Positions 52,740 to 62,182 of a stretch of 64,000 nt of DNA are shown piece after piece. The DNA comes from Candidatus Limnocylindrales bacterium (GTDB lineage: Bacteria > Desulfobacterota > Binatia > UBA1149 > CAITLU01): assembly GCA_035571835.1 (NCBI GenBank), contig DATNBU010000038.1, positions 1 to 64,000 of the forward strand. The letters are read 5' to 3'. Numbering within the stretch: the first letter of the stretch is position 1; every line of letters starts with the position of its first letter. The position numbers and the translations under genes were made by a program. Below the pieces are notes generated by a model. That model had not been told where the DNA came from. It saw nothing but the letters and a program-made list of their open reading frames with translations, and did no database searches.

Positions 52740-53882
52740 ATGCTGCGCCCGCCGATGGCCTACATCCGACACATCGCTCCCTCGCAAGCGGGCGGACGAC
52801 TGGCGCAGGTCTATCGGGAGGTCCGCGGAGAGGTGCCGCGGGTGCCGAATCTGCTGCAGGTGTTCAGCCTGCGCCCGGAGACGATGGAAGGCGTCTACCG
52901 GCACTGGATCGCGCTCATGTGGAGCCGCAGGGTTCCACGCCAACTCAAGGAAATGCTTGCGGTAACGGTTTCGGTGGCAGCCCGCTGCGACTACTGCGCC
53001 GACGCCCATATGATCTACCTGCTGGCAAGCGGAATGGACGGCGACCGCGCGCGCGACCTCCAGACGCGCCTGGCCGATGCCGATGGGCTTTCCGACGCGG
53101 AGAGCGAGGCGATCCGCGCCGCGATCCGCCTGACGACCGACCCGCGCAGCATGAAAGCGGCACAGCGCGAGGCACTTGTCCGCGCGTGGCCGAAGCTCGA
53201 GGAACGCATCGAGATCGTCGCCGTGGTCGCGTCGTTCAACAGCGTCTGCCGGCTGGCCAATGCGCTCGGCGTCGACTCGGAGATCCCGTCGCCGCTTCGC
53301 CGCTTCGAAGTCGGCAAGCGAGGCGCCATCGGGCTGCTCGCGCGCCTCGCATCCTTCAGCATGGACATGGACGAGAAGTCGCTTCCGGGCGAGCCGCCGG
53401 AGGTCGACCGCGCCGCGCTGCGCGAGCTCTTCCTGCATCAGATCGGGTTCTCGTCGCTGCCGCCCGGCTTCGACCTGCTCGAGGCCTGTCCGGAGGTCTT
53501 CGATGCGCAGCTTCGCGTGATCCGCACCGCGGCGGCGGTGATGCCGCGCGACCGCTGGGTACGCGTGGGTCTGGTGGTCGCGCGCCTGACCGGCTGCGAC
53601 TACTTCTCGACCAACTGCGGCGACTGGCTGCGTCAGCGCGCCGAGAACCCTTCGGATGTCATTGCGGCAGCCGAAGGCTCGGCCTCGAGCCTTCCGGACG
53701 TCGAGCACGCCTGCGTCCGCTTCGCCCGCGACTTCACGCTGCACTCGCATACGATCACCAGGGAGCGCATCCACGAGCTGCGCCGCTGCGGCCTGAGCGA
53801 CGGCGCAATCCTCGACCTCGCGTACGTGACGGCTGTGTTCAACGGGCTGGTTCGCTTGGTGCTGGGTCTCGCCCCCAACTAA
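52740..53882 (+). CDS. double carboxymuconolactone-decarboxylase/AhpD-type protein
   Basis: The 380-residue protein consists of two CMD-like helical domains. The first keeps the AhpD redox motif: Cys83-x-x-Cys86 and His90 (ARCDYCADAH). The second is degenerate: Cys286-x-x-Phe289 with Cys293 where His would be (TGCDYFSTNC), so it is probably structural. One active and one inactive domain would make it an internal heterodimer. The divergent placement opposite TetR/ACAD suggests it is part of that regulon. A redox role (peroxide or acyl reduction) is inferred. Confidence 0.82.
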   Translation: MLRPPMAYIRHIAPSQAGGRLAQVYREVRGEVPRVPNLLQVFSLRPETMEGVYRHWIALMWSRRVPRQLKEMLAVTVSVAARCDYCADAHMIYLLASGMDGDRARDLQTRLADADGLSDAESEAIRAAIRLTTDPRSMKAAQREALVRAWPKLEERIEIVAVVASFNSVCRLANALGVDSEIPSPLRRFEVGKRGAIGLLARLASFSMDMDEKSLPGEPPEVDRAALRELFLHQIGFSSLPPGFDLLEACPEVFDAQLRVIRTAAAVMPRDRWVRVGLVVARLTGCDYFSTNCGDWLRQRAENPSDVIAAAEGSASSLPDVEHACVRFARDFTLHSHTITRERIHELRRCGLSDGAILDLAYVTAVFNGLVRLVLGLAPN

Positions 53883-53915
53883 GATGAACCATCCTTCGCT
53901 AGGGGCCTAAGCAAC

Positions 53916-54884
53916 GTGGAATCCGCCCAGATCTCCGGAAAAGTCTTTCGCTTCCTGTCGACGATGCATCCGTCGCTGTCCAAGCCGGAGCGCAAGCGCT
54001 ACGCCGAGTTCGATCCCGACAAATGGTATCCGTGGACGCCTGATATCGCGGGCGAGTTTACCGACCTCATGCGCCGGTCACCGCGCGACACCAGTTTTGC
54101 ACGCGGCCTCGCCTACGCGGCCACCAAGGGTCTTCCCGAGGATTCGAAGCTGTCTGCGACCGACGTCGTTGCCGGTCTTGCATCGCTTCCGGCAGCGTTC
54201 GTCGGTCCGGCCGGCAGCGGTTTCGAAGTCAGCATGGAACGGCCGGGCTACGCGGAGGTTTTCTACCGGGGCATGCCCGGGTTCTCGAACGTCTGCATCG
54301 CGATCGCCGGAGAGCTCACGCAAAGGCTGCAGGCCGTCGGCGCGCGCGGTCTCGACGTGCGTCACGGCGAAGGCTGCCGGCTGCAGGGTGCAGACGCGTG
54401 CCGCTTCGAAGTGCGCTGGTCGGCCGATCCCGGCGACCGGCACGCACCGGTGAACCCGCCCGAAGCCGCCGAAGCGCGCCGCCCCGAGCGGCCGGTCGAG
54501 CGTCCTTCGTTCGAACGATCCGCCGAGCCCGCGCCTGCGCGTGCCGCAGCCGCAACGATGCTGCGCACCGAGGATGTCTCGTCGCGAGCGGTCCCGAGCG
54601 GACGCCCCGTCGCTCCTCCGCCAAGGCCGATCTCGGCTGCACCGGTGATGCCGCAGGCGTCCGCCGGAGGCTCGGCCGAAGATCTCTTCGAGCAGCTTCG
54701 CTCGCGCCTCGTCGATGCCGAGCGCCAGAGCGCACGGCATTCGGAGCTGGAGTCGCACATTGCAGCACTCGACGCGCGTGCCGGAGAGCTCGAAGCGGCG
54801 CTCGCGCATGCCGAAGCCGAAGCGAATGCCGCACGCGGCGAGCTCGAGGAGCTGAAGCGCCGCATTCGCGATCTGGTCGGCTAG
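53916..54884 (+). CDS. V4R-like domain protein with C-terminal coiled coil
   Basis: Starting at GTG 53916, the 322-residue protein has an N-terminal α/β domain (residues 1-165) ending in GLDVRHGEGCRLQGADACRF, resembling the V4R/heme-NO-binding-type sensor fold of myxobacterial proteins. A Pro/Ala/Arg-rich linker follows, then a strong coiled coil (SAEDLFEQLRSRLVDAERQS, HSELESHIAALDARAGELEA, 250-320). It probably dimerises and transmits a signal or assembles a complex. No catalytic residues are visible. Confidence 0.65.
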   Translation: MESAQISGKVFRFLSTMHPSLSKPERKRYAEFDPDKWYPWTPDIAGEFTDLMRRSPRDTSFARGLAYAATKGLPEDSKLSATDVVAGLASLPAAFVGPAGSGFEVSMERPGYAEVFYRGMPGFSNVCIAIAGELTQRLQAVGARGLDVRHGEGCRLQGADACRFEVRWSADPGDRHAPVNPPEAAEARRPERPVERPSFERSAEPAPARAAAATMLRTEDVSSRAVPSGRPVAPPPRPISAAPVMPQASAGGSAEDLFEQLRSRLVDAERQSARHSELESHIAALDARAGELEAALAHAEAEANAARGELEELKRRIRDLVG

Positions 54885-54888
54885 TCTT

Positions 54889-55125
54889 CTACGGTACGGC
54901 GCAGACGTCGCTGATCGCGGACGAGTACGCGCCGTTCGAGAAGCAGTCGGCGGTTGAGAACGCCAGTTCGCCGCAGTCTCCATCGGCGGCGCCCTCCGCA
55001 CCGAACGCCAGCGTCATTTTCATCGGGATGTAGGCCGGCGAGGTGCCGTAGCCGCCGCCCGCGGTGCCAGGAAAAAGAAAGGCAAAACCGGCGATCGCGA
55101 GAAGAGCGGACAGCGGTCGCTTCAT
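54889..55125 (-). CDS. small secreted Cys-containing protein
   Basis: Starting at ATG 55125 with AGGAGG upstream, the 78-residue protein has a clear signal peptide (PLSALLAIAGFAFLFPGTAG). The mature part contains three Cys (DGDCGEL, ADCFSN, VCAVP) that could form disulphides. I do not recognise the family. It converges on the coiled-coil gene with a 4-base gap. Confidence 0.65.
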   Translation of the reverse strand: MKRPLSALLAIAGFAFLFPGTAGGGYGTSPAYIPMKMTLAFGAEGAADGDCGELAFSTADCFSNGAYSSAISDVCAVP

Positions 55126-55360
55126 ACCAGAGCCCTCCTTTTGTTCGCCTCGAAGCGCAGCCCGTGCCGCCTTTTCCGGCGCAACACAGTCGGCCGGGGG
55201 CGTATCAGGCAGCCAGGCAATGGGCGATCGCGACCGCCCCTGTGACATCTGTCGCTGTCCGGACGTGGGCCAGGGGGTTTCCCGGTCGCCGTCGACGCGA
55301 TGTGACCAAGTGCTGTCCGGTCATTGCCGCGACACCGCGCGGCGTGGTACTCGACGGTCG

Positions 55361-57280
55361 ATGCACCTCGTATCCCGGACCGTAATCGCGTCGGCCGCTG
55401 CTCTCCTCGTCTTCTCGACGACACCGGCCGAAGCCTGGATGAAGCGGATCGATCCGACCGGACTTGCCAAAGGAGGCCGCGGCTGGTCGGCCCCGCGAGT
55501 GTCGGGGATCGATAACGCTGGCGACCTGATCCTCGTCGGCGAGCCGTTCCGGCTCGCCAAGTACTCGGGTGTCAGCGGCGCGCTGCTCTGGCAGACGACC
55601 TCGCCGGCGAACGCTTTCGGACACACGCTCGAGATCGATGCGGCGAACGACATCTTCCTCGTCAACGGAGTGAAGATCGCCAAGTTCGACGGAGCGAGCG
55701 GCGCCGAGCTCTGGGAGCTCACGCTTCCGAACTACACGTCTTTCTACTCGGTCGCTCTCGATCCATCCGGGGACCTTTTCGCACTTTCCGGCGTATGGGA
55801 TGGTCACGAGTCGCTAATCTCGATCCGCAAGCTCGACGGGACGAGCGGAAGCGAGGTCTGGAGCACGAGCCTTCCCGGCCTTCGCGCACCCGGATACCGG
55901 TATTGCTGCGGGGCGCCGTTCGATGTGCACGATCTCTCCGTCACGCCCGACGGGAACGTCATCGTCGCCATGTACAAAGAGCGGATCACGCCGGAGTACG
56001 ATCTCGAGTATTCGCCGCTCTTCCAGGGTTTCGACGGTGACGACGGAACGCAGGAGTGGCAGTACGATCTCGACGCATTCAACACCGCCGATCCTCCAAC
56101 CGTGATGGGTCTCGTCGGTCCGTCCAATCGCTTCTTCGTCCGGCTTTATTCGAACGGTTCTCGTCTGCTCGCCATCGATGCGGCGACCGGTGCGCCGGTG
56201 TGGAACACGCCCATCGTCTCGCCGACGACCGTGTTCCAGTATCTTTCGGAGATTCTCCTCGACCCTTCGGGCGACGTCGTCCTCGTCGGCGAGTCGTACT
56301 CGTATGACGGCTACGGGACGAATTATCTCTACGCTGCGAAGTACGCGGCGAACGACGGCACGCGAACCTGGCTGAGCGAGATTCGAGGCGACGATCTGCG
56401 ACCGGGCCTTACCGAGGCCGACAGCAATTCGCGCGAGCGCGCGGTCACAGCGGCAGCCGATGCCGCCGGCAACATCTATGTCGGAGGCTCGCTCTGGGAC
56501 GGCGAGGATGACCTCGCGGTGCTTCGCCTGCGGGCGGCCGACGGCGCCACCGAATGGTGGAGACTGGCGGATGGCTCGACGCCGCCTCCCTACGGCGGCT
56601 GCGACATCGTCAGGGACATCTTCGCAGGAGCCGACGGCCACGTCCGCTTCATTGGAGAGATCGGCTACGCCGACATCGGCATCTGCTCGACGGTCGTCTC
56701 TTCGCTCGACTCGGCAAACGGCGCGCTCGACGACATGCCGATCGGGATCGATCGCCTGACGATCCAGAACTCCGCCAATCCCGCCGCGACGAGGATCTCG
56801 CTTCTGTCCTCCGGCATCAGCACGTTCCCGCCCGGTCCGGACAACATCGGCGATCCGCGGTGCGACGCGCCCGGCGGCGGCGGCGCGAATCTTTCCGTCT
56901 TCAGCACGGGAGGCGCGACCTCGAATGTTTCGATACCGCTACCGTGCGAGAACTGGATAGCGCTCGGCGATCCCGCGCATCCGATCGGTTACGAGTACGA
57001 GGATCGCGAGCAGGTCAACGGCCCGTGCAACTCCATCGTGCTCTACGACAAGTTGCGCAAGGGTCGGCTCTCGGTACGCTGCTCCGGCGCGAACCCGGCC
57101 TCCCCGCTCGACTACGAGCTCGACGCGATGGGGCAGGGCAGCGTGGCGCTTCGCCTCGAGCTGCCGGGAACCGTCTACTGCGCCGAGGCGACTCCGTCGT
57201 CGAGCTCGATCGGAGCGGACAGCCCCGCGTCGTTCCGCGCCACCAAGGGATCGGCTCCGCTCGCTTGCCCCGCCCCCTGA
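55361..57280 (+). CDS. secreted PQQ-like β-propeller protein
   Basis: I start it at ATG 55361, where a signal peptide follows (IASAAALLVFSTTPAEAWMK). The 639-residue protein consists of eight or so propeller blades with recurring GxxxLWxTxxP/SGxxxW patterns (GVSGALLWQTTSPANAFG, GTSGSEVWSTSLPG, TWLSEIRGD), as in PQQ-type propellers, but without the tryptophan-docking motifs that bind PQQ. Three Cys-rich stretches (PYGGCDIVRD, RCDAPGGGGAN, CENWIALGDP) are unusual. It is probably a secreted binding or adhesion protein. Confidence 0.75.
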   Translation: MHLVSRTVIASAAALLVFSTTPAEAWMKRIDPTGLAKGGRGWSAPRVSGIDNAGDLILVGEPFRLAKYSGVSGALLWQTTSPANAFGHTLEIDAANDIFLVNGVKIAKFDGASGAELWELTLPNYTSFYSVALDPSGDLFALSGVWDGHESLISIRKLDGTSGSEVWSTSLPGLRAPGYRYCCGAPFDVHDLSVTPDGNVIVAMYKERITPEYDLEYSPLFQGFDGDDGTQEWQYDLDAFNTADPPTVMGLVGPSNRFFVRLYSNGSRLLAIDAATGAPVWNTPIVSPTTVFQYLSEILLDPSGDVVLVGESYSYDGYGTNYLYAAKYAANDGTRTWLSEIRGDDLRPGLTEADSNSRERAVTAAADAAGNIYVGGSLWDGEDDLAVLRLRAADGATEWWRLADGSTPPPYGGCDIVRDIFAGADGHVRFIGEIGYADIGICSTVVSSLDSANGALDDMPIGIDRLTIQNSANPAATRISLLSSGISTFPPGPDNIGDPRCDAPGGGGANLSVFSTGGATSNVSIPLPCENWIALGDPAHPIGYEYEDREQVNGPCNSIVLYDKLRKGRLSVRCSGANPASPLDYELDAMGQGSVALRLELPGTVYCAEATPSSSSIGADSPASFRATKGSAPLACPAP

Positions 57281-57307
57281 GGGCATCTTCCCGAAACACG
57301 GGCCGAG

Positions 57308-58078
57308 ATGGCAGTTTCTTCCTCGCAACGCGCGGCGACGCTGCGCATCGTGCTCCTTCGTCCGAAGCGCGGCGCCAACGTCGGCGCCGTCTGCCGCGCA
57401 ATGAAGAACATGGGAGCGGGCGATCTCGTCATCGTCGGCGGCGAGTACGACGGCGAGGAAGCCCGTCGCACCGCCGTGCACGCCGGCGACGTCTACGAAT
57501 CGATCCGCACCGCCGCGACGCTCGACGAAGCGATTGCGCCCGCGACGTTCGTGGTCGGCACCACTTCGCGAACCCAGCCGTGGAGCATCCCTGTCGTGCC
57601 GATCGACCAGGCCTTTGCCGAGGCCCGGGCGCACGGGCAAGCCAGCATCGCGCTCGTGTTCGGCCCCGAAGATCACGGTCTCGACAACCAGCAGCTCGCC
57701 CGCTGCCACCGCCTTGCCTTCGTGCCGACGGCAGACGCGTACGCATCGCTCAACCTCGCGCAGGCGGCGGTCGTCTGCCTGTACGAATGGCTGCGCTCGA
57801 GCCGCAACGAAGCCGGCAGCATGCCGCGGTCCGGCGATGCCGCAGCAGCCGATGACCGGACGCAGTCGGCCGCGCTCGCCGATCTCGAAGACGTGCTCGA
57901 AGAGATCGGATTTCTCGAGGGCGACCAGGCCGAGCGCGTGATGGCGACGATCCGCTCGATCCTGACTCGCAGCGGACTCGACGAGCGCGAGGTCGGCATT
58001 CTTCGCGGCATCGCGCGGCAGATCCGCTGGGCCGCTCGCCGCGAGCCGGCGCGCAAGCGGGCGGCGACGATCAAGTGA
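57308..58078 (+). CDS. TrmJ-like tRNA 2'-O-methyltransferase (SPOUT)
   Basis: The 256-residue protein has the SPOUT TrmJ motifs: LLRPKRGANVGAVCRAMKNM, LVFGPEDHGLDNQQLARCHR and AYASLNLAQAAVVCLYEWL, with the C-terminal helical extension (VLEEIGFLEGDQAERVMATI) typical of TrmJ (about 245 residues). It methylates the 2'-O of nucleotide 32 in tRNAs in known members. It lies 27 bases after the propeller gene. Confidence 0.9.
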   Translation: MAVSSSQRAATLRIVLLRPKRGANVGAVCRAMKNMGAGDLVIVGGEYDGEEARRTAVHAGDVYESIRTAATLDEAIAPATFVVGTTSRTQPWSIPVVPIDQAFAEARAHGQASIALVFGPEDHGLDNQQLARCHRLAFVPTADAYASLNLAQAAVVCLYEWLRSSRNEAGSMPRSGDAAAADDRTQSAALADLEDVLEEIGFLEGDQAERVMATIRSILTRSGLDEREVGILRGIARQIRWAARREPARKRAATIK

Positions 58079-58217
58079 TCGAGCCGGCTCCGAACGCGGC
58101 CATCGCGCTGCGCCGATTCACCGCAGTCCGACGTTGTTGCATGGAAGGCACTCGGCAAGTACGGTTGCTCGTGAATCGTCCGCACAGGGCGCGCCCGCCA
58201 GCCGTGAGGTGGAGTCG

Positions 58218-61007
58218 GTGAATCGCTCGATGTTCGCGCTGGCCAGGCGGCCCCGACTGTCGCTGATCGTCATGGTGGCGCTGACGCTCGTTGCGCTGGC
58301 GGGCATCACGCGCATCGGCTTCGACGGTTCCCTCGCGTCGCTGAGCGTCCCCGACGATCCCGCCCGGCTCTACAACGAACAGGTCCGCAAGGAATTCGGC
58401 GACGAAGAGATCGGCATCGCGCTCGTCGAGAGCGCGAACGTCTACACGCCCGAGAACATCGCCGCGCTCCGCGACCTGACCGACCGCCTCGCCAAGGTTC
58501 CGGGCGTAACCCGCACGCTCAGCATCACCAACGCTTCGGATCCGGTCGCCGACGTCTTCAATCCGCCGGCGCTGCTCGAAGCGGGCCCGGTCACGGCGGC
58601 GAGCGTCAAGGCACTTCAGGAGCGGGTCAAGGCCAACCCGATCTACGTTCCCAACCTCGTCGCTGCCGACGGGCAGGCTGCGGCAGTCACGGTGTTCTTC
58701 AAGAACGCGGTCACGACCGACGACGAAGCTGTCGTCGACCACGCGGTCCAGGACGTGATCGACAGCTACAAGGGCGACGCGAAGATCCATTACACCGGGA
58801 TGTCGCACATCCGCGTGCAGGCGGTCGAGCGCATGCAGAGCGACCTGCTCGACTTCCTGCCGGCAAGCCTGCTGCTGATGGCGTTCGTGCTGTACGGCAT
58901 CTTCCGTTCGATCCGGGCGACGCTGCTGCCGCTCGCGGCGCTCGCGATCAACGTCGGCTGCCTGATCGGGCTCATGGGATGGGCGGGCGAGCCGATCACG
59001 CTCGCGACGCTGGTGCTTCCGTCGCTGCTTCTGGTGATCGGCGGCTCGTACGCGATCCACATCGTGGATGCGTACCTCGAGCTCATCCGCAAGCCCGAGT
59101 CGGCGACGCTGCTTCCGGAAGAGATCTTCGGCCGCGTGCTCGACGAAGTCGCGCTGCCGGTGTTCGTCTCGGCGGTTACCAATGCGATCGGATTCGGATC
59201 GCTCGCGATTCATCCGATTCCTGCGATCGCGGGACTCGGAAAGTTCGCGGTGCTCGGGATCGCGGTCGTCACGTTCGGCTGCGTGCTCGGCATCCCGCTC
59301 GCGCTGCTCGCAATGCCGGGCCGCAAGATCGTCCACGTGCAGAAGGAAGGCGAGGAGGCGGCCGACGAACCGGCCGGCGTCGGCATGCCGTGGCTCGAGC
59401 GCGTCGTGCAGCGCATCGGCGCGATCTGCGTCGATCACCGGCTGAAAGTCCTGACCGGCGCGGCGATCGTGACGGGGATTGCCGCGTACGGCGCGATGCA
59501 GGTCCAGGTCGACACCGACTTTCTCAAGGCGTTCCGCCCCGGCTCACCGGTGCGCGAAAGCTTCGATGCGATCCAGCACAAGCTGGCCGGTCCGAATCCG
59601 ATCTCGGTCGTGATCAGCGGACCCGAGCCCGGCTACTTCCGCGACATCGCGGCGCTGCGCCGCGTGAAAGACTTCCAGACATTCGTCGAAGGGCTGGACG
59701 GCGTCGACGAGAGCCTGTCGCTCGTCGACTACCTCGACGAGCTCGACCTCGGCCTTCAGAACGCCGGCGGCGAGATGATCCTGAACGAAGCGACCGGCGA
59801 GGTGATGGAGTCGCCGCCGCCGAAGAGCTTCTGGAAAGATCCTGAAAAGCAGCTTCCCGCCGTGATCCAGCTGGTCACGGCCAATCCGCGCTCGTTCTCG
59901 AGCGTGGTCGACAGGAACCTGCAGCGTCTTCACATCACGCTTCGCACGTCGCTGACCGGCTCGCTCGAGACGTCGGCGCTCGTCGAGAAGGTCAAGGCTT
60001 ACGCTGCCGAAGCGTTCCCGCGCGGCGTCGACGTGCAGATGACCGGAACGCTGGTGGTGATGGCGTCGATCTCCGACCGGATCCTGCAGGGTCAGGTCGA
60101 GAGCACGGTCGTCGCGTACGGAATCATCTTCGTGCTGCTCGCGTTCATGTTCCTCTCGCTGCGGGTCGGCCTGATGGCGATGATCCCGAACGTGATCCCG
60201 AACGTCGTGTTCTTCGGGGTGATGGGTTTCGGCGGCATCGAGCTCAACCTCGCGACCAGCATCATTGCCGCCGTCGCGCTCGGCATCTCGGTCGACGACA
60301 CCGTGCACTACATGGCGCGCCTGAACCGCGTCGTGAAGACCACCGGCACGCAGCGCGAGGCGCTGCTCGCGACGCTTCATCTCGTGAGCCGGCCGGTCAT
60401 CGCGACGACCATCACGCTGGCCGCCGGATTCATGGTCATGGTGACGTCGAGCTTCGTCATCATCTCGACGTTCGGATGGCTGACGGCGCTGACGATGATC
60501 GCGGCGCTCTTGTGCAACCTGTTCCTGGTGCCCGCCATCCTTGCCACGGTGCCGGTGATCAGCGTGTGGGATCTGGTCTCGTCGCGCCTCGGTCCGAGCC
60601 CTCACCTTACGATTCCGCTGTTCGAAGGCCTCGGGCGCCTCGGCGTGCGCCTCGTCGTGCTGCTCGGCCAGCTCAAGACGTTCCGCAGCGGCGAGTACAT
60701 CGTGCGTCGCGGCGAGGAAGGCCGCGAGATGTACCTGGTGCTGACCGGCGACGGGCAGGTGCAGCTCGATCACGGCGTCAACATTCCGCTTCCGCGCGGC
60801 GGCATCGTCGGCGAGATGGCGCTGCTGCGCCGCGCGCCGCGCGGCGCCGACGTCGTCGCGTCGAGCGATCTCGACGCTCTGGTGATCGACGAGGATTTCC
60901 TGCGGCGCCTGCGGATCCGCTACCCGCGTTTGGCTTCGAAGTTTTTCCTTAATATCGCCCGCATCCTCAGTGACCGGCTCGACGTGGCCAACCGGCGCGT
61001 AGGCTGA
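58218..61007 (+). CDS. MMPL/RND-family transporter with C-terminal cyclic-nucleotide-binding domain
   Basis: I start at GTG 58218 (AGGTGGAG just upstream). The 929-residue protein has 12 predicted membrane segments in two halves, each with a large exported loop, and MMPL/HpnN-type motifs (LLPLAALAINVGCLIGLMGW, GIELNLATSIIAAVALGISV-DDT). Residues 805-929 form a cNMP-binding domain: SGEYIVRRGEEGREMYLVLT, GGIVGEMALLRRAPRGADVV (phosphate-binding cassette with Glu and Arg kept). This fusion links lipid/small-molecule export to cAMP or cGMP. The substrate is unknown. Confidence 0.87.
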   Translation: MNRSMFALARRPRLSLIVMVALTLVALAGITRIGFDGSLASLSVPDDPARLYNEQVRKEFGDEEIGIALVESANVYTPENIAALRDLTDRLAKVPGVTRTLSITNASDPVADVFNPPALLEAGPVTAASVKALQERVKANPIYVPNLVAADGQAAAVTVFFKNAVTTDDEAVVDHAVQDVIDSYKGDAKIHYTGMSHIRVQAVERMQSDLLDFLPASLLLMAFVLYGIFRSIRATLLPLAALAINVGCLIGLMGWAGEPITLATLVLPSLLLVIGGSYAIHIVDAYLELIRKPESATLLPEEIFGRVLDEVALPVFVSAVTNAIGFGSLAIHPIPAIAGLGKFAVLGIAVVTFGCVLGIPLALLAMPGRKIVHVQKEGEEAADEPAGVGMPWLERVVQRIGAICVDHRLKVLTGAAIVTGIAAYGAMQVQVDTDFLKAFRPGSPVRESFDAIQHKLAGPNPISVVISGPEPGYFRDIAALRRVKDFQTFVEGLDGVDESLSLVDYLDELDLGLQNAGGEMILNEATGEVMESPPPKSFWKDPEKQLPAVIQLVTANPRSFSSVVDRNLQRLHITLRTSLTGSLETSALVEKVKAYAAEAFPRGVDVQMTGTLVVMASISDRILQGQVESTVVAYGIIFVLLAFMFLSLRVGLMAMIPNVIPNVVFFGVMGFGGIELNLATSIIAAVALGISVDDTVHYMARLNRVVKTTGTQREALLATLHLVSRPVIATTITLAAGFMVMVTSSFVIISTFGWLTALTMIAALLCNLFLVPAILATVPVISVWDLVSSRLGPSPHLTIPLFEGLGRLGVRLVVLLGQLKTFRSGEYIVRRGEEGREMYLVLTGDGQVQLDHGVNIPLPRGGIVGEMALLRRAPRGADVVASSDLDALVIDEDFLRRLRIRYPRLASKFFLNIARILSDRLDVANRRVG

Positions 61008-61067
61008 CACACCCGCTCCGAGACATCGTCGTTCGTCCGTCCGACCCGGTCCCAAGAGGAGCTCATC

Positions 61068-62159
61068 ATGCCGCGTGCCGCCGTCGTTTATCAGAAGGAC
61101 CAGCCGATGAAGGTCGAACAGGTCGTGCTTCGCCCGATCGGCGAGCACGAGGTGCTGGTTCGCGTCAAGGCGTGCGGCGTCTGCCACAGCGACCTTTCGG
61201 CGCTGAACGAATTCTTCGCGTGCCCGACGCCGGTCATTCTCGGCCACGAAGCGGCCGGCATCGTCGAGGCCGTCGGCGCCGCCGTGACGAACGTGGAGCC
61301 GGGCGATCATGTCGTGGCCGCGTGGTCGCCGGCATGCGGCGAGTGCCGCTTCTGCAAGTCGGGACGGACGCACCTGTGCAACCTGTCCGACGATCCGACG
61401 TCGCGCGCGATGGACCGCGCGTCGGCCGGCGGAACGCCGGTCGCGTCATTCCTCGGTGTCGGCGGCTTCGCCGAGCAGATCATCCTCGCCGACAACGCGG
61501 TGATCCCGATCGACAAGTCGATGCCGCTCGATCGCGCGGCGCTGCTCGGCTGTGCGGTCATCACCGGATACGGCGCGGCCCGTTACGCGGCCGAGGTCCG
61601 CAGCGGCGACGACGTGGCGGTATTCGGATGCGGCGGCGTCGGGCTCAACATCATTCAGGGCGCGCGCCTTGCCGGCGCGAAGACGATCATCGCGATCGAC
61701 CTCGACGACGGCAAGCTCGAGACCGCGCGCAGTTTCGGCGCGACGCATACGCTGCGCGGCGACGCCGAGAACCTGCACAAGCAGATCCGCGCGCTGACGC
61801 AGGAACGCGCCGGCCTCGACTTCGCGTTCGAGGCCGTCGGCAATCCCGAGATCGCCCGCATCGCGTTCCTGTCGATCGCCAAGGGCGGAGAGGTGATCCT
61901 CGTCGGCATCGCGCACATGAAAGAGAAAGTGTCGCTGTCGCAGATCGCCGCGGTCACGCAGGAGAAGGGCATGCGCGGCACGACCAACGGCTCGGCCGAT
62001 TCGTGGAAGACCGTGCCTCTGCTGATCGAGCTCTACAAGAAGAAACAGCTGATGCTCGACGAGCTCGTCTCGCGCACGTACACGCTCGACCAGATCAACG
62101 ACGCGATGGCCGACCTTCGCAGCGGACGCAATGCCAGGGGCGTCGTGCTGATGGACTGA
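61068..62159 (+). CDS. zinc-dependent alcohol dehydrogenase (class III/arylalcohol type)
   Basis: The 363-residue MDR enzyme has Cys36 (CGVCHSDLS), His60/Glu61 (LGHEAAGIV), the structural loop Cys90/93/96/104 (CGECRFCKSGRTHLC), and NAD motif FGCGGVGLNIIQGA. This matches the Zn-dependent long-chain/aryl-alcohol dehydrogenase branch. AGAGGAGCT precedes the ATG. It follows the MMPL gene by 60 bases and precedes a secreted protein by 23 bases. Confidence 0.93.
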   Translation: MPRAAVVYQKDQPMKVEQVVLRPIGEHEVLVRVKACGVCHSDLSALNEFFACPTPVILGHEAAGIVEAVGAAVTNVEPGDHVVAAWSPACGECRFCKSGRTHLCNLSDDPTSRAMDRASAGGTPVASFLGVGGFAEQIILADNAVIPIDKSMPLDRAALLGCAVITGYGAARYAAEVRSGDDVAVFGCGGVGLNIIQGARLAGAKTIIAIDLDDGKLETARSFGATHTLRGDAENLHKQIRALTQERAGLDFAFEAVGNPEIARIAFLSIAKGGEVILVGIAHMKEKVSLSQIAAVTQEKGMRGTTNGSADSWKTVPLLIELYKKKQLMLDELVSRTYTLDQINDAMADLRSGRNARGVVLMD

Positions 62160-62182
62160 CCGTGCGCGGCATCGTCATCCAT

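Noticed and set aside
59544-61373. 609-residue open frame on the minus strand
   Set aside because: It lies antisense to the MMPL-cNMP gene and the start of the alcohol dehydrogenase gene, with an Arg/His/Asp-rich translation typical of shadows.
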